From positions 764,628 through 828,627 of the forward strand of contig CAWDOU010000005.1 in NCBI GenBank assembly GCA_963804055.1: 64,000 nt of DNA. The letters are read 5' to 3'. Both the position numbers and the translations under genes were made by a program. The notes under the pieces are model-generated. The model saw only the letters and a list, made by a program, of their open reading frames with translations. It ran no database searches and was not told where the DNA came from. Source of the stretch: Bog-473 sp963804055. Its GTDB lineage: Bacteria > Actinomycetota > Acidimicrobiia > Acidimicrobiales > RAAP-2. This document shows, piece by piece, positions 15,243 to 24,086 of this stretch (positions are counted from its first letter, which is position 1; each line of letters opens with the position of its first letter).

Positions 15243-17042
15243 ATGGATAACAAGGCGGCGGCGGCGGCGCAGGCGCCCGAAGTGGACCAGGAGCTACGGG
15301 CGCTGTTGCACGAAATACCGTTGTTCGCCACGCTGGGAGAAGCGGAGCTCGACAGGGTCCTGTCCCGCTGTCGCATCGAGCTCCTGGCGGCCGGTGACTG
15401 GTGCGTGCGGGCTGGCGATCCCCCCGATGCCCTCTACGTCGTCGTCTACGGGAGGTTGCAGACCTACGTGGGTGAGGAGATCGGCGACTCCATTTCACGA
15501 GGCAACGTCTTCGGTGAGATCGGCATGATCACCCGGCAGCCGCGGCGCGCCGGCGTCCGCGCCATCCGGGATACGCAGCTCCTGGTGCTCCCAGCGGAGG
15601 AGTTCGACCGGCTGGTCGACCAGGAGCCGGAGTGGCTCCGCCGGGCCGCCCAGATCGTCACCGAACGATTGCGGGCACCCTCCATGGGGCACCCGGTCGA
15701 GCGCGTCCTGACGGTGAGCGTCTTCACGGCAGGCGACGGTCCCGGTGTTTCTGAGCAAATGGAAGAGCTCGCCGCCGAGCTGGGCCGGGCAGCGCCGACC
15801 GCCTTGGCCCGGGCGGCCGACGCACCTCCGCTGGCCGATCGTGCCCGCTGGGCGCATCAGCTCGAAGGACGGCACCGGTACGTGCTCTACGACGGCTCGT
15901 CGGGAGATCGGGACTGGGGCGAGTGGTGTCTGGGCAATTGCGACCGCGTCGTGGTGATGGCTGACGCCGGCGCTTCCGTCGAGTTGCTGTCCCCGGCCGT
16001 CACCCGGCTCTTCCCGACACGACGCCTTGACGGAGGCCTCTTTGTCGTGCTGGTCCAGCGGGCCGGGGCAGGGCGCCCTCGGGTTTCGGCCAACTGGCTC
16101 GCCGTCGCAGGTGACGCGCCGGTGTTACACCTTCGACCGGGCGTCGCCAGCGACGTGGGCCGCGTCGCCCGGATGGTGACGGGACGGGGTTGTGGGCTGG
16201 TGCTCGGCGGCGGCGGACCCCGGGGTTGGGCTCACCTCGGGGTTATGCAGGCGCTCGACGAGATCGGGCTGCCCGTGGACATGGTGGGCGGCACCAGCAT
16301 CGGTGCCGCCATGGGGTCGTGCGTCGCCCTCGACCTCGATGCGCCGACCCGACTCGAGTGGGCCAATACCGCGTTCGTCGACAATGGCAACCTGTTCCGG
16401 CCGACACTGCCCGTGCTGTCCTACAGCTCGGCCCGCAAGGTTCGCGAACTTCTCGAGGATCCCGCTCACCTCGGGGATCGAGTCATCGAAGAGACGTGGA
16501 TCCCTTTCTTCTGCGTGTCGGCCAACCTGACCCGGGGCAAGGTGGTCGTGCACGAGCGAGGGCCCTTGGCCACTGCGGTGCGGGCCAGCCTGTCGCTCCC
16601 CGGAATCTTCCCGCCAGTTCGTTCCGGGTCAGATTTCCTCGTGGATGGCGGTGTTCTCAACAATCTTCCGATCGACATCATGCGGAGCCGACCCGGCATC
16701 GGGTCGGTTGTCGCCGTGGACCTCTCGGTGAACGAGGAGATGCCAGCGGGAGCCGGCTACAAGGAGACGCCGTCGGGTTGGAGGCTTCTGGCAGATCGCG
16801 TCACGAGGCGCGGCGGAGCGGACCGCTCTCCGCTCGCACTCCATGTCATCATGCGGTCCAAGGACCTTCCGTGGATCGGGATGCAGGACCGGCTCCTCGC
16901 CGAGTTCCCACCTGATGTGCTGATCCGGCCCGACGTCGCGCAGAGTGCCATGTTCGACTTCGAAAGCACGCGCAGCCTGATCGAGGTTGGGTATCGCGAG
17001 ACGATGGGGCACGCAGAGGAGTTGCGCGCGCTCCTCAGGTGA
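15243..17042 (+). CDS. Cyclic-nucleotide-binding patatin-like phospholipase (NTE/RssA type)
   Basis: 599 residues. Residues ~20-140 form a cNMP-binding domain with the phosphate-binding-cassette pattern FGEIGM...PRRAGV. A linker domain of the type seen in bacterial NTE-like proteins follows. The C-terminal patatin domain has the oxyanion loop GGGGPRG, nucleophile Ser352 in GTSIGA, and the dyad Asp468 in DGG. The protein is a predicted serine lipid hydrolase gated by a cyclic nucleotide, acting at the membrane. It lies 143 bp after a gene with cyclase domains, in the same direction, and its last 8 bp overlap the convergent MFS-patatin gene. M. tuberculosis has proteins with this domain order (recalled, not checked). 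The ligand (cAMP, cGMP or other) cannot be read from the sequence. Confidence 0.9.
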   Translation: MDNKAAAAAQAPEVDQELRALLHEIPLFATLGEAELDRVLSRCRIELLAAGDWCVRAGDPPDALYVVVYGRLQTYVGEEIGDSISRGNVFGEIGMITRQPRRAGVRAIRDTQLLVLPAEEFDRLVDQEPEWLRRAAQIVTERLRAPSMGHPVERVLTVSVFTAGDGPGVSEQMEELAAELGRAAPTALARAADAPPLADRARWAHQLEGRHRYVLYDGSSGDRDWGEWCLGNCDRVVVMADAGASVELLSPAVTRLFPTRRLDGGLFVVLVQRAGAGRPRVSANWLAVAGDAPVLHLRPGVASDVGRVARMVTGRGCGLVLGGGGPRGWAHLGVMQALDEIGLPVDMVGGTSIGAAMGSCVALDLDAPTRLEWANTAFVDNGNLFRPTLPVLSYSSARKVRELLEDPAHLGDRVIEETWIPFFCVSANLTRGKVVVHERGPLATAVRASLSLPGIFPPVRSGSDFLVDGGVLNNLPIDIMRSRPGIGSVVAVDLSVNEEMPAGAGYKETPSGWRLLADRVTRRGGADRSPLALHVIMRSKDLPWIGMQDRLLAEFPPDVLIRPDVAQSAMFDFESTRSLIEVGYRETMGHAEELRALLR

Positions 17043-20000
17043 TGAGCTGACTCTCGCGTTGCACGGACGGAGGACCGGGAGCGTCGTGCGACAGCAGCCC
17101 GCTCTGGCGCAGGGCGGCCACGGCGGCCTCGCCGGCCTCGCGGCCCGCCTCACGGGCATGATCGATCTGATGAAACTCGAGCAGTCCGATGCCCGTGGTG
17201 TCGGGGACGACAGTCACGGTGGCTTTGCTGGGATTGCCCTCCGCTCGGCGGTCGCCCATCTGCATGACGAGCAGCAGCGTTTCGCCCAGTGACGGGGGGT
17301 CGTCATCAGCGCGGGATGCAGCGTTCTCGAAGTGCACGGCGACCACTGGCCCCTCGGGGTGTTCACACAAGGGGCCGACTGGGCAGTTGTCGGTCAGTGT
17401 GCCATCGACGAGCGTGCGATCTCCGATTCGTCGGGGCGGGAAGAGCACCGGGACGCACATGGATGCCCCGACCACCTCAGCCGTCGATCCTCGTCGGTAA
17501 TACACCGGAACGCGTTCGTACAGATCGGTGCTCACCACCACGAGCTCACGCGCCAGCTCCTCGAGCCGGCTGTCGCCGAAGCAACGCCGGAGCATCGCGT
17601 TGCCGCGCTCACCCTTGGCCAGGCTGGTCAGCGACGGGCGGAAATCTCCGAATGGTCGGCGCCGGACGAACTCGTCGAAGACCCGATCGTCCACTTCGTC
17701 CGCGGTGGCGCCAGTGGCGTAGAGAGCGGCGACCAGCGCCCCCATGCTCGATCCCGCCACCCTGTCGACGGTGATGCCGGCATCCTCGAACGCGTGAAGC
17801 ACGCCGATGTGAGCAAGCGACCGCGCACCGCCGCCGGCCAGGACGAGCCCGACACTCTGCCCGGCCAGCCGTGCATGCAGCTCCCGCAGTCGCTCGGGCC
17901 ACCCCCGGCGGTCCGTACCGGCGTGGTACACGCGACGGCAACCGACCTCGTCGTGCCAGCGCAGGATCTGCGCCGACGTCGGTGCGGCGCCCGTCAGGAC
18001 GACGTCGCACGGGGCCTCGGGATGCGACGCGCCGGAGGGCATGGGGTCGTCGCTCACGAGGACGACGCGGTCGGCCTGGCGTCGGCATGATGCAGCCCAG
18101 GATCCATCGACCCCCGCGACCAAGAGCACCCTGTCGTGGCCGGCCTCGGCACGCTGCAGCTCCTGAGGTCGCGCCTCGGCCATCGTCGTCACACGGAGGC
18201 GCGCGCTCAGCGACGCCGCCAGACTCCCGGCCACCGCATCGACCGGCGCGCCCACGGTGAGGGCGATCACCGCGATCACCTTCGGTGCCGGTGACGTCGT
18301 GGGGAGAAGTGGTCGGCTGTTCTGCAAGCGAAAGGCGACGCCACGCGCCATTGCCGCCATCACTGCCGGGTCCGAAGAAGTCAGCTCGGTGAAACGTTGC
18401 CGGCTCACCTTGACCAAGGTGGAGTCGCGACGGGCGATGACCGTGGCCGACCGGGGCGCCTCCGTGAGCAGGGCCAATTCGCCCAACGTCGCCTCCGGAT
18501 AGACGTCGAGGACGGATCCGTCCGGGTGCTCCAGAGCCAGGCGACCGGCGACGAGCACATACATACTGTCGCCCGCGTCGCCAGCACGGAAGAGGATTGA
18601 GCCCGCGGCCAGCTCGATCTCGTCGCCGCTGGCCAGCACGTCAGTGCGTACTGACGCCGGGAGGAGGTCCAGGAAGTCGTTGGCGTTCTCGACGGAGGTG
18701 AGGGTGGCCTGGGCGTCGGAGGTGTCGAGTCGCAGCGAGCCCGACGAGAGGTCGAGGTCTTCACCGGATTCCCGGATGCGGCCGAAAAAGAGCGCGAGCA
18801 CCGCCACGACCGCGAAGCTGGCCGCAGCCAACTCCCAGCCTCGGCGGATGGCCTCGGCAAACGTGGCCAGCGTGGCGTGGGAGATGAAGACGGTCAGCAA
18901 GGCGATCCCCAGTACGCCACCCAGCTGACGGACGCTCGCGTTGAATGCCGACGCGGTCGCGTAGCGGCCGGCCGGTACGGTCGCCAGTCCGCCGGCGGAG
19001 GCGATCGAGAGCGTGGCACCCACACCGATGCCGCTCAGGATCTGTCCGGGAAGCCATTCGCCCAGGAAATCGGGCTGGATTCCGACACGTGTGGCGTACC
19101 AGACATAGGCACCCGACCACACCAATGCCCCCGGCACGACGACCGCACGGGGCCCGAACCGCTCCGCCAGCCGACTGGCAGGCAAGGAGACAATCGCCGC
19201 GACCACGGCACCGGGTGCGACGGCCAGACCGGAATTGAGGAGGGAGTACTGCCAGATGTAGTGGAGCCACAAGATATGAGCGAGCAGGTAGGTGTAGAGA
19301 CCCAATCCGGCGGCGACGGCGATGAGGTTCGAGACCGTGAAGCCGCGGATCCGCAGGAGCTCGGGATCGAGAACCGGTGAGCGGTGGCGGGCCGAGCTCA
19401 CGACGGTCAGTGCCACGCTGACCGCGGCCACAATGAAGGTCGCCAGGATCGCTGGGCTCGTCCAGCCCCAGTTCCCCCCCTGCACGATGCCGAGGGTCAC
19501 GGCTCCGAGGCCCAGCGAGAGCAGGAGCGCCCCGCGCAGGTCGGGCATGATCCGGAGGCCGGGCGCTCTACTCTCGACCACCATCCGTCGGGTCATGAAG
19601 AGCGCCACAAGGCCCAGAGGCACGTTGATCAAGAAGACGAGGCGCCAGTTGTAGAGATCGACCAGTGCGCCGCCGATGGGGGGGCCGATGCCGGCCGCCA
19701 GGGCGGCGGCGGCCGCCCAGAGGGTGAGGGCCTTGGTCCGGCCCTCCGCCGTCGAAGCATGCACGACGATGCCCAGCGAGGCGGGGACGAGCAGGGCAGC
19801 GCCGACCGCCTGGAGGGCACGGAAGACAATGAGCATCTGCACCGACGTGGCCAGGGCGCAGAGGCCGGACATCACGGTGAAGATGGCGAGGCCGACGGCG
19901 AAGAGGCGCCGACGCCCCAACAGGTCGGCGAAGCGGCCCGCGAGGACGAGGAGGCCGGCGAAGACGACGTTGTAGGCGTTCAGGATCCACGAGAGGGTGG

Positions 20001-20310
20001 TGACGCCGGTGTGCGGGAACGCCGACTGGATGTCGGGGAAGGCGACGTTCACCACCGTCGAGTCCAAGAACGCGAGGAAGGCCCCGCATGCGGCGACGAC
20101 GACCGCGGCCATCGGGACGTATCGGCGAGGCTCGCCGATGCTGAAGGGACGACGACCGTCCCCTTCGGTCGGCATGCTCACGCCCAAGAGGGAGCCGTCG
20201 GAGCCGGTCACCGTAGTCCCACGCACGACGTCGCTTGCCTCAACGCCCTCCGCGGCCAACGACACGCGTCCCGGCCTCCAGCCCCTGGTGTAGCGCACTG
20301 CAGCGGGCAT
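17035..20310 (-). CDS. MFS transporter - cNMP-binding - patatin phospholipase fusion
   Basis: 1,091 residues. Residues ~60-515 form a 14-helix-type drug/proton antiporter (DHA2/EmrB-like; motifs LDSTVVNVA near the start and GRFADLLGRRR). Residues ~560-660 form a cNMP-binding domain (FRAGDAGDSMY, LGELALL, PRSATV). The end is a patatin domain with GGGARS, nucleophile Ser855 in GSSMGA, and a DGT in place of the usual DGG after the catalytic Asp. The same three-part architecture is known to me from M. tuberculosis Rv3239c and Rv3728 (recalled). It may couple transport or membrane state to phospholipase activity under cyclic-nucleotide control; this is inference. The N-terminal 45 residues look unlike MFS sequence, so the true start may be the ATG at 20175. 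Confidence 0.88.
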   Translation of the reverse strand: MPAAVRYTRGWRPGRVSLAAEGVEASDVVRGTTVTGSDGSLLGVSMPTEGDGRRPFSIGEPRRYVPMAAVVVAACGAFLAFLDSTVVNVAFPDIQSAFPHTGVTTLSWILNAYNVVFAGLLVLAGRFADLLGRRRLFAVGLAIFTVMSGLCALATSVQMLIVFRALQAVGAALLVPASLGIVVHASTAEGRTKALTLWAAAAALAAGIGPPIGGALVDLYNWRLVFLINVPLGLVALFMTRRMVVESRAPGLRIMPDLRGALLLSLGLGAVTLGIVQGGNWGWTSPAILATFIVAAVSVALTVVSSARHRSPVLDPELLRIRGFTVSNLIAVAAGLGLYTYLLAHILWLHYIWQYSLLNSGLAVAPGAVVAAIVSLPASRLAERFGPRAVVVPGALVWSGAYVWYATRVGIQPDFLGEWLPGQILSGIGVGATLSIASAGGLATVPAGRYATASAFNASVRQLGGVLGIALLTVFISHATLATFAEAIRRGWELAAASFAVVAVLALFFGRIRESGEDLDLSSGSLRLDTSDAQATLTSVENANDFLDLLPASVRTDVLASGDEIELAAGSILFRAGDAGDSMYVLVAGRLALEHPDGSVLDVYPEATLGELALLTEAPRSATVIARRDSTLVKVSRQRFTELTSSDPAVMAAMARGVAFRLQNSRPLLPTTSPAPKVIAVIALTVGAPVDAVAGSLAASLSARLRVTTMAEARPQELQRAEAGHDRVLLVAGVDGSWAASCRRQADRVVLVSDDPMPSGASHPEAPCDVVLTGAAPTSAQILRWHDEVGCRRVYHAGTDRRGWPERLRELHARLAGQSVGLVLAGGGARSLAHIGVLHAFEDAGITVDRVAGSSMGALVAALYATGATADEVDDRVFDEFVRRRPFGDFRPSLTSLAKGERGNAMLRRCFGDSRLEELARELVVVSTDLYERVPVYYRRGSTAEVVGASMCVPVLFPPRRIGDRTLVDGTLTDNCPVGPLCEHPEGPVVAVHFENAASRADDDPPSLGETLLLVMQMGDRRAEGNPSKATVTVVPDTTGIGLLEFHQIDHAREAGREAGEAAVAALRQSGLLSHDAPGPPSVQRESQLIT

Positions 20311-20394
20311 TGCGACATGGCCTGGAAGCGTATCCGGCTGTTCATCGACATGCCGAGTACGTCGGCACCGGGTCGGCCTCGGCGTCTACGGCGA

Positions 20395-20540
20395 TGAGTC
20401 CGGTGCGGTGGCGATCGTCGGCGACGAGTTCGGGTTGGGCTCGGGCGCGCTGGTCCGGTGGCCGTTGTCGGTCACCAGCTCTTCGACGCGCGGCCCGAAT
20501 TGGTCGGCCGGGCAGGCCTGGCGGGCCTGGTCGTGCGGAC
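20395..20540 (-). pseudogene. Decayed copy of the 3' end of the neighbouring hydrolase gene
   Basis: Translated on the minus strand, this stretch gives FGPRVEELV-DNGHR--APEP, matching the C-terminus of the hydrolase at 21930-22676. Over ~75 bp starting at 20462 and 22015 the DNA differs at about 10 positions. A 9-bp gap lies further along, and the copy ends in its own TAG. Nothing matching the rest of the hydrolase is found here. It occupies most of the gap between the MFS-patatin gene and the HNH gene. Confidence 0.75.
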
Positions 20541-20571
20541 CACTGCCGTGATTCGGCCTACCCCTGGAGGT

Positions 20572-21828
20572 TCAGTGCGGCCCCGTGACCATGCTCCAGC
20601 GTGGGTCAGGGCGCGAGGTCATGACCCGGCCGCTGGGGCCGACGATGGTGAGCACTGTGTTTGCGTTGCCGGTCATCGACCAGCCCTTCGAGTGAATCTT
20701 GTGGTGATGGAACTCGCAGCACAGGACCAGATTGTCCAGATCGGTCCGGCCACCCCGTTTCCACGCCACGATGTGGTGCACGTTGGTGAAGGTCGACGCC
20801 TCGCACCCCGGGAAGCGACATCGTCGGTCCCGTCGGACGACCTCCCGGCGCTGGGCGTCGGTCGGGAAGCGCCGGGCCCGGCCCTCGTACATGGTGTGCC
20901 CGACGTCGTCGTCAACCGCCACCGCAATGGTGGCGTCACAGGCAAGGCGCTTGACGGTGCGGGCGTCGACCAATCCGTCGTGCTCGAGCTCGCCCACGAG
21001 CTCGGTGCCCTCTCCTGAGTCCTCCACCAGGTCCGCCAAAGGGACGTGGAGCACGACGAGGTGCGTACTGGCCGTACTGGCCGTACCGGCGCGGCTCGAG
21101 GTCCCCGGGTTGGCCGAGCGGATCAGGCCCAAGAAGGCGTCACAGAGGCGCTGGTCCCACGGCGTCTCCCCATCGCTTGGAACAGCCTTCGCCCGGGCCA
21201 CCAGGGTCGTCTTGGTCTGGGCATAGGACTCGGCGGGCAGCTGGAGCGAGAGGGTGCGCAGGGCATCGTTGCAGCGCAGGTAGCGCCGGTCGTGTTCGGA
21301 GGGTCCCTCCGAGCCGGAGCCAGACCGCGACCGTATCCGCGCCGCCCTCATCCGGGCCACGTCGACCAGCTGCCGCACCGAGGCGCCCCGGGCCTGCTCG
21401 CACAGCGCCCGGTCGCTCTCGGGCGTCGCAACGTCGGCCAGCGCCCGCACTTTGTCCAAGGAGAGCTCACCCGCACAGAGTGACCCGACGAGGTGGGGCA
21501 GGTCCCAGGCTTTCTCACCCACATGGACCAGTGCCCGCGCCGTCGGGGCCGAGACCCCGAAGCGCTCGGCCACCCAGGACTCGCTCGAAGACGCCCCATC
21601 GTCCTCATAGGCCGCCCGGCGGTCGAGCTCGCCCAGGATCACCACGGCCTCCCCTTCGGCCGCCGTTTTCACCCGGAAGACCTCTTCGAGGCGGTCCACC
21701 AGCTCCTCGTTGGAGCGGGCTGCCACCTCGCTGATCAGTGCACCAGCACACAGCGGCAGCGCCAGCACCACCGGCAGCGCCAGCACCACCGGCAGCGCCA
21801 GCACCAGCGTCACCGCCGGCGTCGGCAC
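20572..21828 (-). CDS. DUF222 / HNH endonuclease domain protein (13E12-repeat family)
   Basis: 418 residues from a GTG. An N-terminal DUF222 region of about 250 residues is followed by an HNH nuclease fold: zinc-type CRFPGC, then HHIVAWKRGG, DNLVLCC and HHHKIH. In mycobacteria this family is encoded by repeated REP13E12-like elements, some of which serve as phage attachment sites; its biochemical role is not established. The first ~25 residues (LVLALPVVLALP...) come from an 18-bp tandem repeat, so the functional start may lie downstream. The gene sits between an intact hydrolase gene and a broken copy of that gene's end, which suggests insertion or a local duplication event. Confidence 0.85.
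   Translation of the reverse strand: MPTPAVTLVLALPVVLALPVVLALPLCAGALISEVAARSNEELVDRLEEVFRVKTAAEGEAVVILGELDRRAAYEDDGASSSESWVAERFGVSAPTARALVHVGEKAWDLPHLVGSLCAGELSLDKVRALADVATPESDRALCEQARGASVRQLVDVARMRAARIRSRSGSGSEGPSEHDRRYLRCNDALRTLSLQLPAESYAQTKTTLVARAKAVPSDGETPWDQRLCDAFLGLIRSANPGTSSRAGTASTASTHLVVLHVPLADLVEDSGEGTELVGELEHDGLVDARTVKRLACDATIAVAVDDDVGHTMYEGRARRFPTDAQRREVVRRDRRCRFPGCEASTFTNVHHIVAWKRGGRTDLDNLVLCCEFHHHKIHSKGWSMTGNANTVLTIVGPSGRVMTSRPDPRWSMVTGPH
21754..21807. repeat. Three tandem 18-bp repeats
   Basis: Three copies of CGGCAGCGCCAGCACCAC, the last with one changed base. They encode the hydrophobic LALPVV steps at the N-terminus of the HNH protein on the minus strand. The unit length preserves the frame, so copy-number change would not break the gene. 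Confidence 0.85.
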
Positions 21829-21929
21829 CGTTGCGAGAGGAGAGCGTCTCGACCTTGGCCGTCACGACCGGAGAACGGTCCCGGCCGGCGCCGGGTGTCG
21901 CCCAGAAAGAACGCCTCGATCAACAGCCC

Positions 21930-22676
21930 TCAGACCGTCGCGCCCAGTGCGTCGGCGATCGCCGCGCCCGTCAACGACGAGTTCAGGTACGGCTCGGGCG
22001 CGTGCGCCCGATGCCCGTTGTCGATCACCAGTTCCTCGACACGCGGCCCGAAGTGGTCGGCCAGGCAGGTCTCGCAGGCCTGGTCGTTCACGGCGCGGAT
22101 GTTGACCCAGCGCTGCACGGAGCCGGGCCAGACACCCTGCCCGTCGACGGGGGCCGGCTCCAGGTTGTTGAACAGCATCGGTGCGGCCAGCGGCGAGCCG
22201 AGCGTCACAAACGTGTGGACGGGCCAGTCGTCGTGCTTGGCCAATGCCGTGTAGGAGAGAACCGTGCCCAACGAGTGCGCCACCAGGACCCTGGTGTCGT
22301 CGGTCACCTGCGCCTCAATGCGGGTCCGCAGCCTGTCGTGCAGGTCGTCCTCGGCCAGCATGGCCGTGGCCAGGTCGACGGTGCGGTCGAAGGTGGCCTC
22401 GCCGGCGGCCTGGGCCAGTGCCGGGATGGCGTCGCCCCCCATTTCGGTCAGCATGTCGGCCACGCCGGCGCGGGACTGCTCCAGCCTGCGATCCTCGTCG
22501 CTGCCGGGATGATGCCGGAAGAGGTCACCGTAGAAGCAGACGGCGACGTCGTCCGACTCCACCTCGACCCCGTGGTGCCAGAGCCCGTCACGGACCGCCG
22601 GCAGCCAGCGGGCCTTCAGCTCGTTCGGCCCCCACAACTCGTTGAAGGCCCCGTGGACGATGACGATGCGTGCCAT
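21930..22676 (-). CDS. Alpha/beta hydrolase-fold protein, substrate unknown
   Basis: 248 residues. It begins with the strand MARIVIVHGAF typical of alpha/beta hydrolases. The nucleophile elbow reads AHSLG, a variant of GXSXG, at ~residue 134, and a His in NGHRAHAPEP near the C-terminus may complete the triad. No signal peptide. It starts 4 nt after the phosphatase gene ends, so the two are probably co-transcribed. A decayed duplicate of its 3' end lies beyond the HNH gene. I cannot assign a substrate. Confidence 0.75.
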   Translation of the reverse strand: MARIVIVHGAFNELWGPNELKARWLPAVRDGLWHHGVEVESDDVAVCFYGDLFRHHPGSDEDRRLEQSRAGVADMLTEMGGDAIPALAQAAGEATFDRTVDLATAMLAEDDLHDRLRTRIEAQVTDDTRVLVAHSLGTVLSYTALAKHDDWPVHTFVTLGSPLAAPMLFNNLEPAPVDGQGVWPGSVQRWVNIRAVNDQACETCLADHFGPRVEELVIDNGHRAHAPEPYLNSSLTGAAIADALGATV

Positions 22677-22680
22677 GACC

Positions 22681-23349
22681 TCAGCCTGTCAGGTGCGCGG
22701 TGTCGTTGTACCCGCGGATGATCCAGCTGTCCGGCGTGACCACGAGACGCGAGATGGATGCGTTGTCGGGGCCCATGAACGCGAAGGGAGCCGAGTGGGT
22801 GGCCTGGGCCAGGATCTCGCCGATGGCGGCGCCGTGACTGAAGACCACGACCCGGCCGCCGGGATGGGCGGCCGCGATCAGCTCGATCGCATCCCGCAGA
22901 CGTCCCCCGAAGGCCTCGCGCGACTCCGCACCCGGGATCACGTCCCAGCGCTGCTCGGCCATCACCTGGGCCAGAACGGGGTCGCCGTCGGCTGCTTTCG
23001 CACGCAGCAGGCCGCCCTCCCACTCGCCGAGGAACACCTCACGCAGATCGGCGACGACCACCGGTGTCATGCCGGTGCGGGCCACCAGCGGAGCGGCGGT
23101 CTGGCCCGTGCGCTGCAGGGTCGTGATGTAGAGCGCGTCGAACGGCTCGTTCGCCAGGCGAAGCCCGAGCTGCTCGGCCTGGTGTCGTCCCGCTTCGGAC
23201 AGGGGCGGGTCGCCCTGGCCCTCGACGAGCTCGAAGGACTCGCCCTCGAGCGAGTCGGCCGACGCGCCGTGGCGCACGAGCCACACTTCGGTGGAGCCCG
23301 CCGGGCCGACATAGGGCCGCTGGCTGAAGCTGCGGGGGGGCGACGTCAT
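22681..23349 (-). CDS. Histidine phosphatase family protein (phosphoglycerate mutase-like)
   Basis: 222 residues from the ATG at 23349. The reading frame extends upstream to 23430, but that would overlap the preceding membrane-protein gene. The catalytic RHG motif is in WLVRHGAS, with the second His in VVFSHGAAIGE. The family covers phosphatases and mutases acting through a phospho-His, and the substrate is not evident. The gene is embedded in the minus-strand run, between a membrane protein and a hydrolase. Confidence 0.85.
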   Translation of the reverse strand: MTSPPRSFSQRPYVGPAGSTEVWLVRHGASADSLEGESFELVEGQGDPPLSEAGRHQAEQLGLRLANEPFDALYITTLQRTGQTAAPLVARTGMTPVVVADLREVFLGEWEGGLLRAKAADGDPVLAQVMAEQRWDVIPGAESREAFGGRLRDAIELIAAAHPGGRVVVFSHGAAIGEILAQATHSAPFAFMGPDNASISRLVVTPDSWIIRGYNDTAHLTG

Positions 23350-23371
23350 GAACGCCGAGTGTAGGGAATGC

Positions 23372-24064
23372 TCAGTGGGGTGCGTGGAGCTCGGGTGGGC
23401 CGTGCTCGTCGTCGTCGACCACCTCGGCATCGATGATGGTCGGGTCGTCGGCGTAGCTGGCGCGCCCCGGCGCTGCGGGCTGCCCCGGCCGCTGACCCGG
23501 TCCCCACGGACCAGGTCCTGTGAAGGTGGCGAAGAAGGCCCCGGGCGCCTGCATGAACTGCACCCCCAGCGGCCGGCCCGCGTCCGGACCGAGTTGCGCC
23601 CACAAGGGAAGAGCCCGGCGGTGGACCACGTAGTACTGCATGCACAGCGTCACGCCCAGGTAGAGCAGGAAGCTGGCTCCCTCGAGCCCGGCCGCTCCCG
23701 CGTGGCTCTGACCGGTGTCACCGGCGAAGTGGACCAGCAACGACACGAGCCAGAGCGCCATGGTGATGGCGTTTCCCTGTCGCAGGACCCAGCCGTTGCC
23801 CGACCAGACCCGCATGGACAGCCCGCGCAACACGCCGAGCCCGAGCGCACCCACGGCCAGAGTGCCCAGCACCCAGAGCCAGGCGCTGGAGGAGACGTGG
23901 TGGTCGTCGGCGTAGGAGAACATCTCGAAGAGCCCGATGACCCCGATGACCACCGGGAGGCGTGGTTGGAACACCCGCGGCACGGGCCGCACCCGCACCT
24001 GGCGCAGCAGCACCAGGATGAGGATCACGGCCCCTAGTGCGTAGGAGAAGAACGACATCGGCAT
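23372..24064 (-). CDS. Integral membrane protein, unknown function
   Basis: 230 residues with about five predicted helices in the first 160 residues (for example ALGAVILILVLL, LPVVIGVIGLFEMF, WLWVLGTLAVGALGLGVL). A Pro/Gly-rich cytoplasmic-looking tail ends in an acidic stretch (VVDDDEHGPPE). It resembles small actinobacterial membrane proteins of the DUF1453 type, which is a weak assignment. It lies 22 nt downstream of the LLM oxidoreductase gene. Confidence 0.7.
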   Translation of the reverse strand: MPMSFFSYALGAVILILVLLRQVRVRPVPRVFQPRLPVVIGVIGLFEMFSYADDHHVSSSAWLWVLGTLAVGALGLGVLRGLSMRVWSGNGWVLRQGNAITMALWLVSLLVHFAGDTGQSHAGAAGLEGASFLLYLGVTLCMQYYVVHRRALPLWAQLGPDAGRPLGVQFMQAPGAFFATFTGPGPWGPGQRPGQPAAPGRASYADDPTIIDAEVVDDDEHGPPELHAPH

Positions 24065-24086
24065 CGAGCCTATGGCCGCGGCCCCC

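Noticed and set aside
13585..15498. 637-residue minus-strand open frame
   Set aside because: It lies antisense to the cyclase/TPR gene and the start of the cNMP-patatin gene, both of which have clear domains. No family resemblance.
17030..17045. Terminator between the convergent patatin genes
   Set aside because: The coding regions overlap by 8 bp, and no hairpin with a U-run was found there.
11404..20310. CBASS or Pycsar defence locus
   Set aside because: No CD-NTase, no CapV neighbourhood genes and no Pycsar-type TIR or small membrane effector. The cyclase is fused to AAA-TPR, unlike PycC. Kept only as a speculative signalling group.
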